From IMG/VR virus record IMGVR_UViG_3300044491_002832, positions 1 through 34,578 of that record: 34,578 nt of DNA; one strand, written 5' to 3'. Origin of the DNA: a virus. The translations under genes were made by a program, and so were the position numbers. Numbering within the stretch: position 1 is the stretch's first letter; each line of letters starts with the position of its first letter. Shown one piece after another: positions 26,156-32,731 of the stretch. The notes beneath the pieces are model-generated. The model worked only from the letters and a program-made list of their open reading frames with translations, was not told where the DNA came from and made no database searches.

Positions 26156-26274
26156 CTTTTAGATCTTTTTAATAAAGCATTTAAATGATTCTGCCAGACT
26201 TTCTTAAACTCTGGATCTTTTGCATTTCTCATTGCTGTTCTTATAGCAATACATCTTTTAGTTAAGTTATCCAT
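26152..26274 (-). CDS. Small basic protein upstream of integrase (40 aa)
   Basis: The preferred start is the ATG at 26274, preceded by AAGGGG at 26279-26284; a longer frame to 26361 lacks that support and overlaps the upstream gene heavily. The product MDNLTKRCIAIRTAMRNAKD-PEFKKVWQNHLNALLKRSKR is 40 residues, basic and helical. It is coupled to integrase by an ATGA overlap. Size, charge and place suit an excisionase or integrase cofactor, but there is no recognisable Xis motif. Confidence 0.6.
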   Translation of the reverse strand: MDNLTKRCIAIRTAMRNAKDPEFKKVWQNHLNALLKRSKR

Positions 26275-26275
26275 A

Positions 26276-26545
26276 TTACCCCTTGATCTTATTAGCCTTA
26301 TGTAATTTATATAGATCTTTAAAGTAGTTAATTTCTCCCTGTAAGTCTTCCCAAATTGCATCTTTAACCTCTTGTTTATTTATAGACTTTTGAGTAGATA
26401 TAATTTCTAACTCAGATTTCTTTGGAGTCCACCATTGATAGTTAAGTGATTTATATGCAGGTGAAGGATCACCAGTTGTTTTCCATCTCCAGATTACATT
26501 ACCAGTTTCAGTTTGCCAGTAAAAAGTATTTAATACATCATTCAT
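26276..26545 (-). CDS. Small unknown protein of the integrase cassette
   Basis: An 89-residue protein with a good ribosome site (GAGGG) ahead of ATG 26545. The first half is aromatic-rich (NTFYWQTETGNVIWRWKT and LNYQWWTPKKSE), the second half helical and charged. It is the first gene after the strong leftward promoter. I do not recognise the family. The place suggests an early or lysogeny-related function such as recombination directionality or host take-over. Confidence 0.65.
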   Translation of the reverse strand: MNDVLNTFYWQTETGNVIWRWKTTGDPSPAYKSLNYQWWTPKKSELEIISTQKSINKQEVKDAIWEDLQGEINYFKDLYKLHKANKIKG

Positions 26546-26576
26546 TTTATTCCCTCAAATAATTAGTAATGTAAAC

Positions 26577-26605
26577 ATAGTAATTTATTATTTCATCAAT
26601 GTCAA
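26577..26605 (-). promoter_or_regulatory. Sigma70-like promoter for the integrase cassette
   Basis: On the minus strand TTGACA (26605-26600) matches the -35 consensus exactly, followed by a 17-base spacer and TACTAT (26582-26577) as -10. The predicted start near 26570 leaves about 25 bases of leader before the ribosome site and ATG 26545. The -35 box overlaps the stop codon of the upstream gene, so the integrase cassette can be expressed separately from the recombination genes. Confidence 0.65.
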
Positions 26606-27051
26606 ATAATATATCTTTTAAAGATATTTATAGGAATTAAACAAGCAAGCTTTTTCTCAGAGTCACCATCTCCCAATATTTTTTGGGACCTTATGTTGTT
26701 TAATATAATGCATTCAACTATTTTGTTTGGGGTGATCCACATGGTTTCTTTTCCAGTGTATATAATCCAGTAGTCTGCCTCAGTGCTTAGAAGAGCAGAG
26801 GGGCTGCCAAACATAAACAGCTCAATAATAATGTTGCCTGTTTCTTGGCTCTTATAATCAACCTTTACTTCTATCTTTAAATCTTTTTCTGGAATAAAGA
26901 TGTCGTAAGGTTTGAACTTTCCAGGAACAAGAACTGCTGTTGGATATTTTTTTCTTATAGAAACAAGTATTTTTTGCTCTAACTCTTTTCCTATCAACAG
27001 ATCTTTTTGAAAAGCCTTACTCGAATTTATTTTTGACTTCTGTATAGTCAT
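26602..27051 (-). CDS. PD-(D/E)XK nuclease-like protein
   Basis: A 149-residue protein. A helix (DLLIGKELEQKILVSIRKKY) is followed by the nuclease core: Asp50 (KFKPYDIFIPEKD), then Glu61 and Lys63 (LKIEVKVDYKS), then a strand with IIIELFMFG. This D...ExK layout is that of restriction-like or Holliday-junction-resolvase-like enzymes. Given Erf and YqaJ-type genes in the same operon, a recombination or DNA-repair role is likely. It overlaps the upstream gene by 35 bases and has only a weak ribosome site. No specific family name is certain. Confidence 0.7.
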   Translation of the reverse strand: MTIQKSKINSSKAFQKDLLIGKELEQKILVSIRKKYPTAVLVPGKFKPYDIFIPEKDLKIEVKVDYKSQETGNIIIELFMFGSPSALLSTEADYWIIYTGKETMWITPNKIVECIILNNIRSQKILGDGDSEKKLACLIPINIFKRYII

Positions 27052-27505
27052 CTTGCGACATTATTGACTGAACAGATATCTCATTAAACTTATGGTCTGA
27101 TGTGATTATCTTACTCAACAATTCAATACACTTATGATCTTGAGGATACATTTCTGATTGATGTGCAGCAACTTGCACAACCCTTTTAATTGCATCTCTT
27201 ACTGTTAAATTATCTATGTTTTTCAATTTTTGTAGATCCCTCCATCTATCTTCTTGTGATATAACTTGCCTTATTTTAAAACCCTCTGTGGCATTTTTTA
27301 TATTAATGATTTTTCGTTCTGTTTCTGATAACTGATTCCACTTAATTATTTCTTGCTCATGTCTTCCGCAGGTTTTGCACCTGGTATCTCCTAAAGTTGT
27401 AGAGCAGAAATTACCATTACAAGGTGAGCCAGATAATGACCCCTCGCCTAGAACAGATGAGAGCCTCTCTGATGAAGAGAGACCCTTTTCTAAGTTGGTA
27501 TCCAT
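27017..27505 (-). CDS. DUF1289-like zinc-binding protein with helical C-terminus
   Basis: A 162-residue protein. Residues 27-64 match the DUF1289 pattern, with Cys29, Cys34, Cys43 and Cys46 (SPCNGNFC then CKTCGRHEQEIIKWNQLSE). The C-terminal part is helical (LTVRDAIKRVVQVAAHQSEM, KCIELLSKIIT) with no known motif. DUF1289 proteins are usually very short bacterial proteins of unknown role, so the phage version is extended. It lies in the recombination operon, which hints at DNA binding through the Cys cluster. Confidence 0.7.
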   Translation of the reverse strand: MDTNLEKGLSSSERLSSVLGEGSLSGSPCNGNFCSTTLGDTRCKTCGRHEQEIIKWNQLSETERKIINIKNATEGFKIRQVISQEDRWRDLQKLKNIDNLTVRDAIKRVVQVAAHQSEMYPQDHKCIELLSKIITSDHKFNEISVQSIMSQDDYTEVKNKFE

Positions 27506-27513
27506 CAGATTTG

Positions 27514-27798
27514 TTAAGAAGTTTCCTCGTTTGATGTTTCTTCTTTATTGTCTGATTTTACTTTATTTTCCTCGTTTTGTACAACGACATAGTCCTTGGG
27601 AAGCAGTGATGACAAGTCTCCTTGATCAACCTTACTACCAAGTTGTGCCAGTCTCATAACCTCAGAAAATATTGGTGCTATACTTTGATTATAAAATTGT
27701 ATCTGAGCTATTTTTTGATTCGCAGCTTCAGACAAAGAATCCATTTTATATTCTCGTACTTCTCCATCAGTTGTTAGCTTTATAGTTTCATTAGCCAT
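27514..27798 (-). CDS. Small acidic protein, unknown function
   Basis: A 94-residue protein. The N-terminus KLTTDGEVREYKMDSLSEAA is followed by a helix (NQKIAQIQFYNQSIAPIFSE, VMRLAQLG) and a charged, disordered Glu/Asn/Ser-rich tail. I recall short marine-phage proteins that start this way but cannot name one. The ribosome site AAGGAA precedes ATG 27798. It sits between the DUF1289-like gene and the SSB-tail-like gene. Confidence 0.65.
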   Translation of the reverse strand: MANETIKLTTDGEVREYKMDSLSEAANQKIAQIQFYNQSIAPIFSEVMRLAQLGSKVDQGDLSSLLPKDYVVVQNEENKVKSDNKEETSNEETS

Positions 27799-27810
27799 AG
27801 TTATTCCTTA

Positions 27811-28068
27811 TTAAAATGGTAGATCGTCTTCTACGGTGTCTTTTGGAAAAATTTCTTCAGACTTTGGTTGAAATGTTTGTGCGTCTTTTGGTGTAAAAGA
27901 AAAACTTAAAGCAGGTGATTTCTCATTTGCTCCGGGCTTTCTTTTCCAAGCACTAACCCAAAAGTCTTTACCATTACAGTTAGCCTCACCCTTAAAGTCA
28001 GGATGTTTTTCAGTTTCTTTTTTATCGTTCTTCCAAATCGCACCGCGATTGCTATTATCATATTCCAT
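27811..28068 (-). CDS. Putative ssDNA-associated protein with SSB-like acidic tip
   Basis: An 85-residue protein. A compact beta-rich body (NRGAIWKNDKKETEKHPDFK, CNGKDFWVSAWKRKPG, ALSFSFTPKD) is followed by a disordered tail ending VEDDLPF. That end is very like the DDIPF tip of bacterial SSB, which recruits repair and replication proteins. With Erf and exonuclease genes upstream, a single-strand-binding or partner-recruiting role is a fair inference. The body does not show a clear OB-fold by eye. The gene overlaps the upstream small gene by one base (TAATG). Confidence 0.65.
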   Translation of the reverse strand: MEYDNSNRGAIWKNDKKETEKHPDFKGEANCNGKDFWVSAWKRKPGANEKSPALSFSFTPKDAQTFQPKSEEIFPKDTVEDDLPF

Positions 28069-28232
28069 TATATATTTTTCTCCTTATTAACCCAAGATTC
28101 TAAAATTTTATTTACCATATAAGCAATTTTTCTATCATAAAACTTATGATTTTCTTTCTTACTTACAGCTATAAGCCTGTCGTAAACATCCTCTTCAATT
28201 CTCGAACTAATAGATTTTTTATTATTAGCCAT
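28068..28232 (-). CDS. Small ribbon-helix-helix-like protein (54 aa)
   Basis: ATG at 28232 on the minus strand, TAA at 28070-28068 overlapping the next start. The product begins MANNKKSISSRIEEDVYDRL and continues IAVSKKENHKFYDRKIAYMV, then NKILESWVNKEKNI. A strand (SISSRIEED), a first helix (VYDRLIAVSKKEN) and a second helix (RKIAYMVNKILESWVNK) match the Arc/MetJ-type ribbon-helix-helix layout. Such proteins bind operators as dimers, making this a candidate regulator of the phage. The family call is structural reasoning only. Confidence 0.65.
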   Translation of the reverse strand: MANNKKSISSRIEEDVYDRLIAVSKKENHKFYDRKIAYMVNKILESWVNKEKNI

Positions 28233-28234
28233 TT

Positions 28235-29185
28235 TTATTCCTCTAGTAATTTGGTATAAATCCTAGCATCACCTTCAGATCTGTACCCTTCGAGCACATC
28301 TCTTTCAATGTTCTGATCTTTTACCAGTCGACTATAGTTAATTCTGCCTCTAGCTTGTGTCATATGACATTTTACTGAAGACGTACCAAACGCTCCGCCA
28401 TGTTTTTTTATCAACATAGCAGATAAATCTTTTTTTCTGGAGTCCAGAATTGCAGATCTATCTCTGAGCTGTTTTAGTTCTTTTAATACAGATGCAAGTT
28501 CAGATGTTTCACTGTCCTCATCAACTGTTTTGTAATTTATTCCAGGTTCTTCCTTGGTTTCAGACCATCTAGCAATATATGTTGGGTCTTTAGATTTTTC
28601 AGCATACCAATCCATAAACTTTTGTGCTTTTGGTATATAGATATCTGCCCATCTTGGATCTCTTTCAACCCACTCTTGATAGTGTTCATTGTCGCTATAC
28701 CACTGAAAGAAAAGCATCTCATCAATATCCATGCACTCCATAGCCAACTGCATTTGATGCCAGTAATTTCTTTTTTGTTCTTTAACATTGGTACAAGGTT
28801 TTGTTTGTGGGCACTTAACCTCAACAGCAGAGACAGACCCGCTTCTACCTTTCATCATAATTCCATCAGGAGACATACCAAGCCAATCATATTTGGGATG
28901 CACCACAAAAGATGGTTGTGTTATTTTATAACCCATTCTTTCTAGTGTAGCCAAAGCAAGTGGCTCGCTGTTTTTACCATGCGTTATTGCAAACATAGCT
29001 CTTTGATCAAAAGGGTCTTGTGTTAAATGGTGAGCTTCTCTATAAATATCTCTTCCCAAAGCCTCCCACTGATCTCCTTTTGTCCACATACACTCATCAG
29101 CAGCTTTAGGTATTCTTGTTCCCGTAATTCTATTAGCTCTTTGCTCATGCCAAGCAGCGGTGCCTTGTTGTATCTGTACCATCAC
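28235..29185 (-). CDS. YqaJ/lambda-exonuclease-type recombination nuclease
   Basis: A 316-residue protein. It has the YqaJ-family start (GTAAWHEQRANRITGTRIPKA), then HGKNSEPLAL (Glu74), WLGMSPDGI (Asp107) and VEVKCPQTKP (Glu122, Lys124), followed by YWHQMQLAMECMDIDE. These form the PD-(D/E)XK active site of lambda-type 5'-3' exonuclease. A helical C-terminal extension follows (about 230-316). It would resect double-strand ends and hand the 3' tail to the Erf-type annealing protein encoded immediately upstream. The start could be ATG 29185 or the adjacent in-frame ATG 29182. Confidence 0.92.
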   Translation of the reverse strand: MMVQIQQGTAAWHEQRANRITGTRIPKAADECMWTKGDQWEALGRDIYREAHHLTQDPFDQRAMFAITHGKNSEPLALATLERMGYKITQPSFVVHPKYDWLGMSPDGIMMKGRSGSVSAVEVKCPQTKPCTNVKEQKRNYWHQMQLAMECMDIDEMLFFQWYSDNEHYQEWVERDPRWADIYIPKAQKFMDWYAEKSKDPTYIARWSETKEEPGINYKTVDEDSETSELASVLKELKQLRDRSAILDSRKKDLSAMLIKKHGGAFGTSSVKCHMTQARGRINYSRLVKDQNIERDVLEGYRSEGDARIYTKLLEE

Positions 29186-29799
29186 TTGACCGCCTTGCTA
29201 TAAACAAGGTTTAATTGGACCCTTGTCTCTTTATCATTGCTAAGCTCAGCAACTTTATCATATCTTTTAAATATTTTTTGTGCCTCTTCCTTGGTTTGTG
29301 CCGTCTTAAGTTCCCTTTTAAAGTCCTCTAATATTGAAAACTCTTCTTGGTCTTGTTCTGGTGTTGATCCTTTATCCACGCCCTCAAGCTCTGGCTCCTC
29401 AATACCTTCAAAGGGTACGCAAAAAGTTTCAAGCAAGGCGTTTCTATAAGCAAAAGATCTTGCTGATTCCAAATCTTTTCCTTGTTGAGACTTGCTATGA
29501 CCAACATAAGATCTATCAATATAGGAACCATCCTCTGTTGATATAAATCTTAATGTCCCAACCACTCTTGTAAGGGTGGATCTTCCGTCCTCTAAAAACT
29601 TAGTTGAAACATTTAGATCGGGCTGTACCACCGTGAGAACATTGTTATCATGCAGTGGTTTTGAAAAAGATTGTATAATCTGATCAATACCCCTGTATTT
29701 ATATTTTTGAAAACTGTTAACGCCTTCTTTTGCAATAGGGTTAGCCAGCATGTGTTTTTGCACGTTTTGTAGTGCTGTATATATTTTTTCTTTTGACAT
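29182..29799 (-). CDS. Erf-family single-strand annealing protein
   Basis: A 205-residue protein if started at ATG 29799, which has GGAGG at 29814-29810. An in-frame ATG at 29835 lacks a ribosome site and would run through the candidate operator. ERF hallmarks are KYKYRGIDQIIQSFSKPLHD, GTLRFISTEDGSY, and GKDLESARSFAYRNALLETF followed by CVPFEG. The C-terminal region is helical and charged. It pairs with the exonuclease downstream (4-base overlap) in a lambda-Red-like annealing recombination system. It is the promoter-proximal gene of the leftward operon. Confidence 0.88.
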   Translation of the reverse strand: MSKEKIYTALQNVQKHMLANPIAKEGVNSFQKYKYRGIDQIIQSFSKPLHDNNVLTVVQPDLNVSTKFLEDGRSTLTRVVGTLRFISTEDGSYIDRSYVGHSKSQQGKDLESARSFAYRNALLETFCVPFEGIEEPELEGVDKGSTPEQDQEEFSILEDFKRELKTAQTKEEAQKIFKRYDKVAELSNDKETRVQLNLVYSKAVK

Positions 29800-29820
29800 T
29801 GTATTAAAACCTCCAGGTAG

Positions 29821-29860
29821 ATTGTAAACATTCATTTATTTTAAATCAATACTTTACAAT
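29821..29860. promoter_or_regulatory. Candidate operator: 8-bp inverted repeat in the divergent region
   Basis: ATTGTAAA (29821-29828) and TTTACAAT (29853-29860) form a perfect inverted repeat with 24 bases between. It sits between the leftward recombination/lysogeny operon and the rightward replication operon. The right arm overlaps a possible -35 box for the rightward promoter. Centre-to-centre spacing is 32 bp, about three helical turns, suiting two dimers or a looped dimer pair rather than a single dimer. No repressor of the CI type is seen in the window. Confidence 0.5.
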
Positions 29861-29881
29861 AATTATTTTTTAATATTAAAT
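29853..29881 (+). promoter_or_regulatory. Possible rightward early promoter
   Basis: TTTACA (29853-29858) lies 17 bases before TTAAAT (29876-29881), a weak sigma70-like pair. The predicted start near 29888 leaves a very short leader with GAGGG (29890-29894) before ATG 29901. The -35 box coincides with the right arm of the inverted repeat, which would allow repression. The region is so AT-rich that chance matches are likely. Confidence 0.35.
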
Positions 29882-29900
29882 ATGCAAATGAGGGAAACAT

Positions 29901-30533
29901 ATGTCACTTGAATATATAACAAAGGTTTTAAAGGTAGAGGTCAACTCCACACAGAAATTAATTTTAATAGTTCTGGCTAACTATTCTGACGAGCATGGTC
30001 AGTCATACCCAAGCCATAAAAAATTAACCGAGCTCACAAATCTTTCTTTGTCTGCAATTAAAGACAATTTAAAAAAATTAAAAGAAAAAGGTTTAGTAGA
30101 GTGGGAACAAAGAACCAATACAAGTAATTTTTATAAATTAAAAGTATCGCCGGGAGATGGCTACCCCCCGCCGGGAGGTGGCTACAATACTAAAGGTAAT
30201 ACTAAAAAGGTATTAATACTGGATGTCGATAAAATAAATGATATTTTTAAAAACACTACTGATAAATCATTTTATCAACATAGTGCTAATGCATTTAAAG
30301 CCGTGCCGAGGTGGAAGGAATTAAAAGAAATATCAAGAAAAGGAATTGTTTCTCCAAAGACCGGAAAAAAAATAAACCTTAATACAGAAGAGTTTTGGTA
30401 TAAGTATTTTGAGATAGCAAACTCTGAGGGTCATAAAAAATGGATAAGATCTTTTTGGGATAAGAAGCCAAGTCTAATGACAATGTTAGGTATTAATCAG
30501 TTTGAAGCAATTATAGAGAGGAGATATGGATAG
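29901..30533 (+). CDS. Replication initiator-like protein with winged helix
   Basis: A 210-residue protein. Residues 1-78 form a HTH_36/lambda-O-type winged helix (VNSTQKLILIVLANYSDEHG, SYPSHKKLTELTNLSLSAIK, LKKLKEKGLVEWEQRTN). A Gly/Pro-rich linker follows (SPGDGYPPPGGGYNTKGN, about 87-104), encoded by a GC-rich direct repeat that may be the origin. The C-terminal part ends with KWIRSFWDKKPSLMTMLG, similar to the helicase-loader end of phage O/DnaT-like proteins. It is followed directly by DnaB (8-base overlap), as expected for an initiator/loader. Good ribosome site GAGGG. Confidence 0.75.
   Translation: MSLEYITKVLKVEVNSTQKLILIVLANYSDEHGQSYPSHKKLTELTNLSLSAIKDNLKKLKEKGLVEWEQRTNTSNFYKLKVSPGDGYPPPGGGYNTKGNTKKVLILDVDKINDIFKNTTDKSFYQHSANAFKAVPRWKELKEISRKGIVSPKTGKKINLNTEEFWYKYFEIANSEGHKKWIRSFWDKKPSLMTMLGINQFEAIIERRYG
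30148..30185 (+). repeat. GC-rich direct repeat inside the initiator gene, candidate origin iterons
   Basis: A 17-bp unit (CGCCGGGAGATGGCTAC at 30148-30164; CGCCGGGAGGTGGCTAC at 30169-30185) is repeated with one mismatch and a 21-bp period, two helical turns. It is strongly GC-rich against an AT-rich background and is followed by an AT-rich stretch containing the palindrome GTATTAATAC. In lambdoid phages the O-protein iterons lie within the O gene in the same way. Only two copies are seen. Confidence 0.5.
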
Positions 30534-31833
30534 CAGCATATATGAATTAGAAGCGAATGTTGTTGGGGCTATGATTTTAAGCCATGACAAATTTAGAGAA
30601 GCACAAGAAAATGGTTTATTGCCAGAGGATTTTGAAAAAAGATCATATGCAAAAGCATATGAAATTATGTTAGAAAAACAGGCATGTGACATAGTGACCT
30701 TAAGAAACAATATAAAAAATAAAGATCAATTTGAAGACATAAGAGAGGCGGCAGCCCATTGTGTCAGCCCCGCTGGATTTGGTGGGTGGTTAAAACAAAT
30801 GCAAGATAAAACTGCCAACAGAAAACTTATTAATATGTCACAAAAAATACCAGATATTGTTGATCAAGATATACCTATAGAAAAAAAAGTAGATCTTGTA
30901 AATGAATTAATAATTAATAACAAGGTCACAAAAAATACCGGGGCACCTAAAGAGGTAAAAGATGTTTTAGAGCTGGTGCAAGATGAAATATCTAATGCTG
31001 GTACAAATAATGAAACTGTAATTAAAACAGGCTTTCAAGAATTTGATAAAAAAATAAACGGATTTAAAGCTGGAGATTTAGTAATTGTTGCTGGAAGACC
31101 GGCTATGGGTAAAACAACATGGGCTCTCAACATTGCTACAAACAATATATTTAAAGACAAGACGGTTTTAGTTTTTAGTTTAGAAATGACTAACGAGCAA
31201 TTGGTCAAAAAAATAATAAGCTCTGAGTCTGGTGTTTCCATGGACAAAATGCTTAGCGGACAACTATCCCAATCTGATTGGAACCTTTTTAAAAATACCA
31301 AAGAAAAACTAGCAAAATCAAATCTATACATTTATGACAAGTCACCAATTACTATAGAAACTCTTATAAATAAAACAAAAGCAATACAAGCTATAAAAAA
31401 TATAGATCTTATTGTTGTGGACTACCTACAGTTGCTTATGACTTCTAGTCAAGCACCAAGCAACTCAGACTCAAGGACCGCATCTATGACCTATATTTCA
31501 AATCTTCTGAAGGGACTGGCAAAGGACATAGGATGTCCATTAATCTCGTTATCTCAATTAAACAGGGGTGTGGAATCGAGAACGGATAAAAGACCAGTTC
31601 TTTCAGATCTTAGGGATTCTGGATCTATAGAACAAGATGCTGATATGGTTATTATGTTATATAGACAGGATTATTATGATTCACTAGATACTGGCAACGC
31701 TGAAGTAATTGTCAGAAAAAATAGAATGGGCGAAACTGGAGAGTTTGAACTATCTTTTGATGGAGCACTATCAAAGTTTCTTGATCCAGAGGACGCTGCA
31801 TTCGGGAGAAAAAAAGAACATGGACCAATCTGA
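30526..31833 (+). CDS. dnaB: Replicative DNA helicase, DnaB family
   Basis: A 435-residue helicase, close to bacterial DnaB length. It has an N-terminal DnaB domain ([20 protein letters not shown]), Walker A GRPAMGKT (190-197), Walker B LIVVDY (295-300), and the C-terminal block [36 protein letters not shown]. It would unwind DNA at the phage fork as a hexamer with host primase and polymerase; no phage polymerase is present in the window. It overlaps the initiator gene by 8 bases, and its last bases overlap the start of the next gene. Confidence 0.95.
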   Translation: [435 protein letters not shown]

Positions 31834-32155
31834 AAACTTTCATCAACAACTAAGAGATATTATTCCAAAGATATCAGAAGCAAGAGTAGAGGTTTTAAAA
31901 TCTGAAGTAAATTTAAAAAGATCTTTTTGGATTGAGTTATGTAGAGCCAAGGAAGATGGTGAGCGTAGCTACAACGCACAAAAAGCTAAGGCAGAAGCCA
32001 CTGAGAGCTATTATGAGGCATCCTTAAAGGTTGCTGGTGCTAAGGCTAGGCTTGATGCTTTACAAACAGAGAAGCAGGCTGTTGATATGCAGTTTGAAGA
32101 ATGGAGAACCAAAATGGCTAACTTAAGAATGGAGAGAAATAGATATGGAGCTTAA
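31820..32155 (+). CDS. Coiled-coil protein downstream of DnaB, unknown function
   Basis: The preferred start is ATG 31820 (111 residues), with GGGAG about 11 bases before it; an earlier frame back to 31709 lies within dnaB and lacks support. The product is almost wholly helical and charged (QQLRDIIPKISEARVEVLKS, AQKAKAEATESYYEASLKVA, RLDALQTEKQAVDMQFEEW). It has no signal or membrane segment. It sits in the replication operon and overlaps dnaB by 14 bases and the next gene by 11. I do not recognise a family. Confidence 0.65.
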   Translation: MDQSENFHQQLRDIIPKISEARVEVLKSEVNLKRSFWIELCRAKEDGERSYNAQKAKAEATESYYEASLKVAGAKARLDALQTEKQAVDMQFEEWRTKMANLRMERNRYGA

Positions 32156-32333
32156 ATTTGAAACCTTTAGAAGTTTTTGCACTTACATGCATGTTGAGTG
32201 TAATGTTGAAAGATCTAAAAACGGAGATGCCTCAGTAGAGTATAATAGGTACTTGGTTGATAACTTAGATTTTTTATATAAAGAATATGAAAGGCAGAAC
32301 ACCTACAAAAAAAGAAAAGGAATGGATGGATAA
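32145..32333 (+). CDS. Small unknown protein (62 aa)
   Basis: A 62-residue protein, MELKFETFRSFCTYMHVECN then VERSKNGDASVEYNRYLVDN and LDFLYKEYERQNTYKK. It overlaps the upstream gene by 11 bases and the Ref-like gene by 47 bases. It has no motif I can name. Tight overlaps on both sides support translation as part of the replication operon. Confidence 0.55.
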   Translation: MELKFETFRSFCTYMHVECNVERSKNGDASVEYNRYLVDNLDFLYKEYERQNTYKKRKGMDG

Positions 32334-32592
32334 AATATCTGAATATGGTTGTATTGTTTGCAGAGAAAATTTCAACTGTATTACACCAGCAGAAATTCAC
32401 CATATTGACGGAAAGACAAAATTAAATGCACACCTTATGTCACTACCTCTTTGTTATAAACATCACAGAGAGGGTGCAAATAATGAATCGTATGTCTCCA
32501 GGCATCCTTTTAAAAAAGAATTTGAAAAAAGATATGGAAAGCAAACCGATCTATTAAAAAGATTACAGGATATTATTTATGACAACTCGTGA
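32287..32592 (+). CDS. Ref-like HNH nuclease (recombination enhancement family-like)
   Basis: A 101-residue protein with Cys22 and Cys25 (GCIVC), AEIHHIDG (His38, His39), LPLCYKHHREG (Cys56, His59, His60), RHPFKKEFEKRYG (His73) and a helical end. This order matches the P1 Ref / phage HNH family, in which Ref is a RecA-dependent nuclease that cuts displaced strands. The usual Ref N-terminal extension is short here. It may aid recombination with the Erf/YqaJ pair encoded leftward. It overlaps upstream and downstream genes. Confidence 0.75.
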   Translation: MKGRTPTKKEKEWMDKISEYGCIVCRENFNCITPAEIHHIDGKTKLNAHLMSLPLCYKHHREGANNESYVSRHPFKKEFEKRYGKQTDLLKRLQDIIYDNS

Positions 32593-32731
32593 AAGACTTG
32601 GCGGATGGCATGGCGGCAAGGGAGATAGAGACAGAACAACAGATAGAAAAAAATACGAAGACAATTTTGAAAAGATCTTTGGTAAAAGACGTAAGAAGGA
32701 GGACAAATGTCAGCAACAAAAAAACAAGTAG
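32579..32731 (+). CDS. Small basic protein (50 aa)
   Basis: ATG 32579, TAG 32729-32731. The product starts MTTRERLGGWHGGKGDRDRT and continues TDRKKYEDNFEKIFGKRRKK. I recall GGWHGGKGxRxR followed by a YxxNFxxIFGK helix in small proteins of marine and T7-like phages, function unknown. It overlaps the Ref-like gene by 14 bases and the DUF3310 gene by 25. The motif supports it as a real gene despite its size. Confidence 0.65.
   Translation: MTTRERLGGWHGGKGDRDRTTDRKKYEDNFEKIFGKRRKKEDKCQQQKNK

Noticed and set aside
26275-26361. Longer version of the 40-residue gene upstream of integrase
   Set aside because: It overlaps the 89-residue gene by 86 bases and lacks a ribosome site; AAGGGG supports ATG 26274.
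29800-29835. Longer Erf start at ATG 29835
   Set aside because: No ribosome site, and it covers one arm of the inverted repeat; GGAGG supports ATG 29799.
31709-31819. N-terminal extension of the coiled-coil gene after dnaB
   Set aside because: The extension lies wholly in dnaB in another frame, and ATG 31820 has a purine-rich ribosome site.
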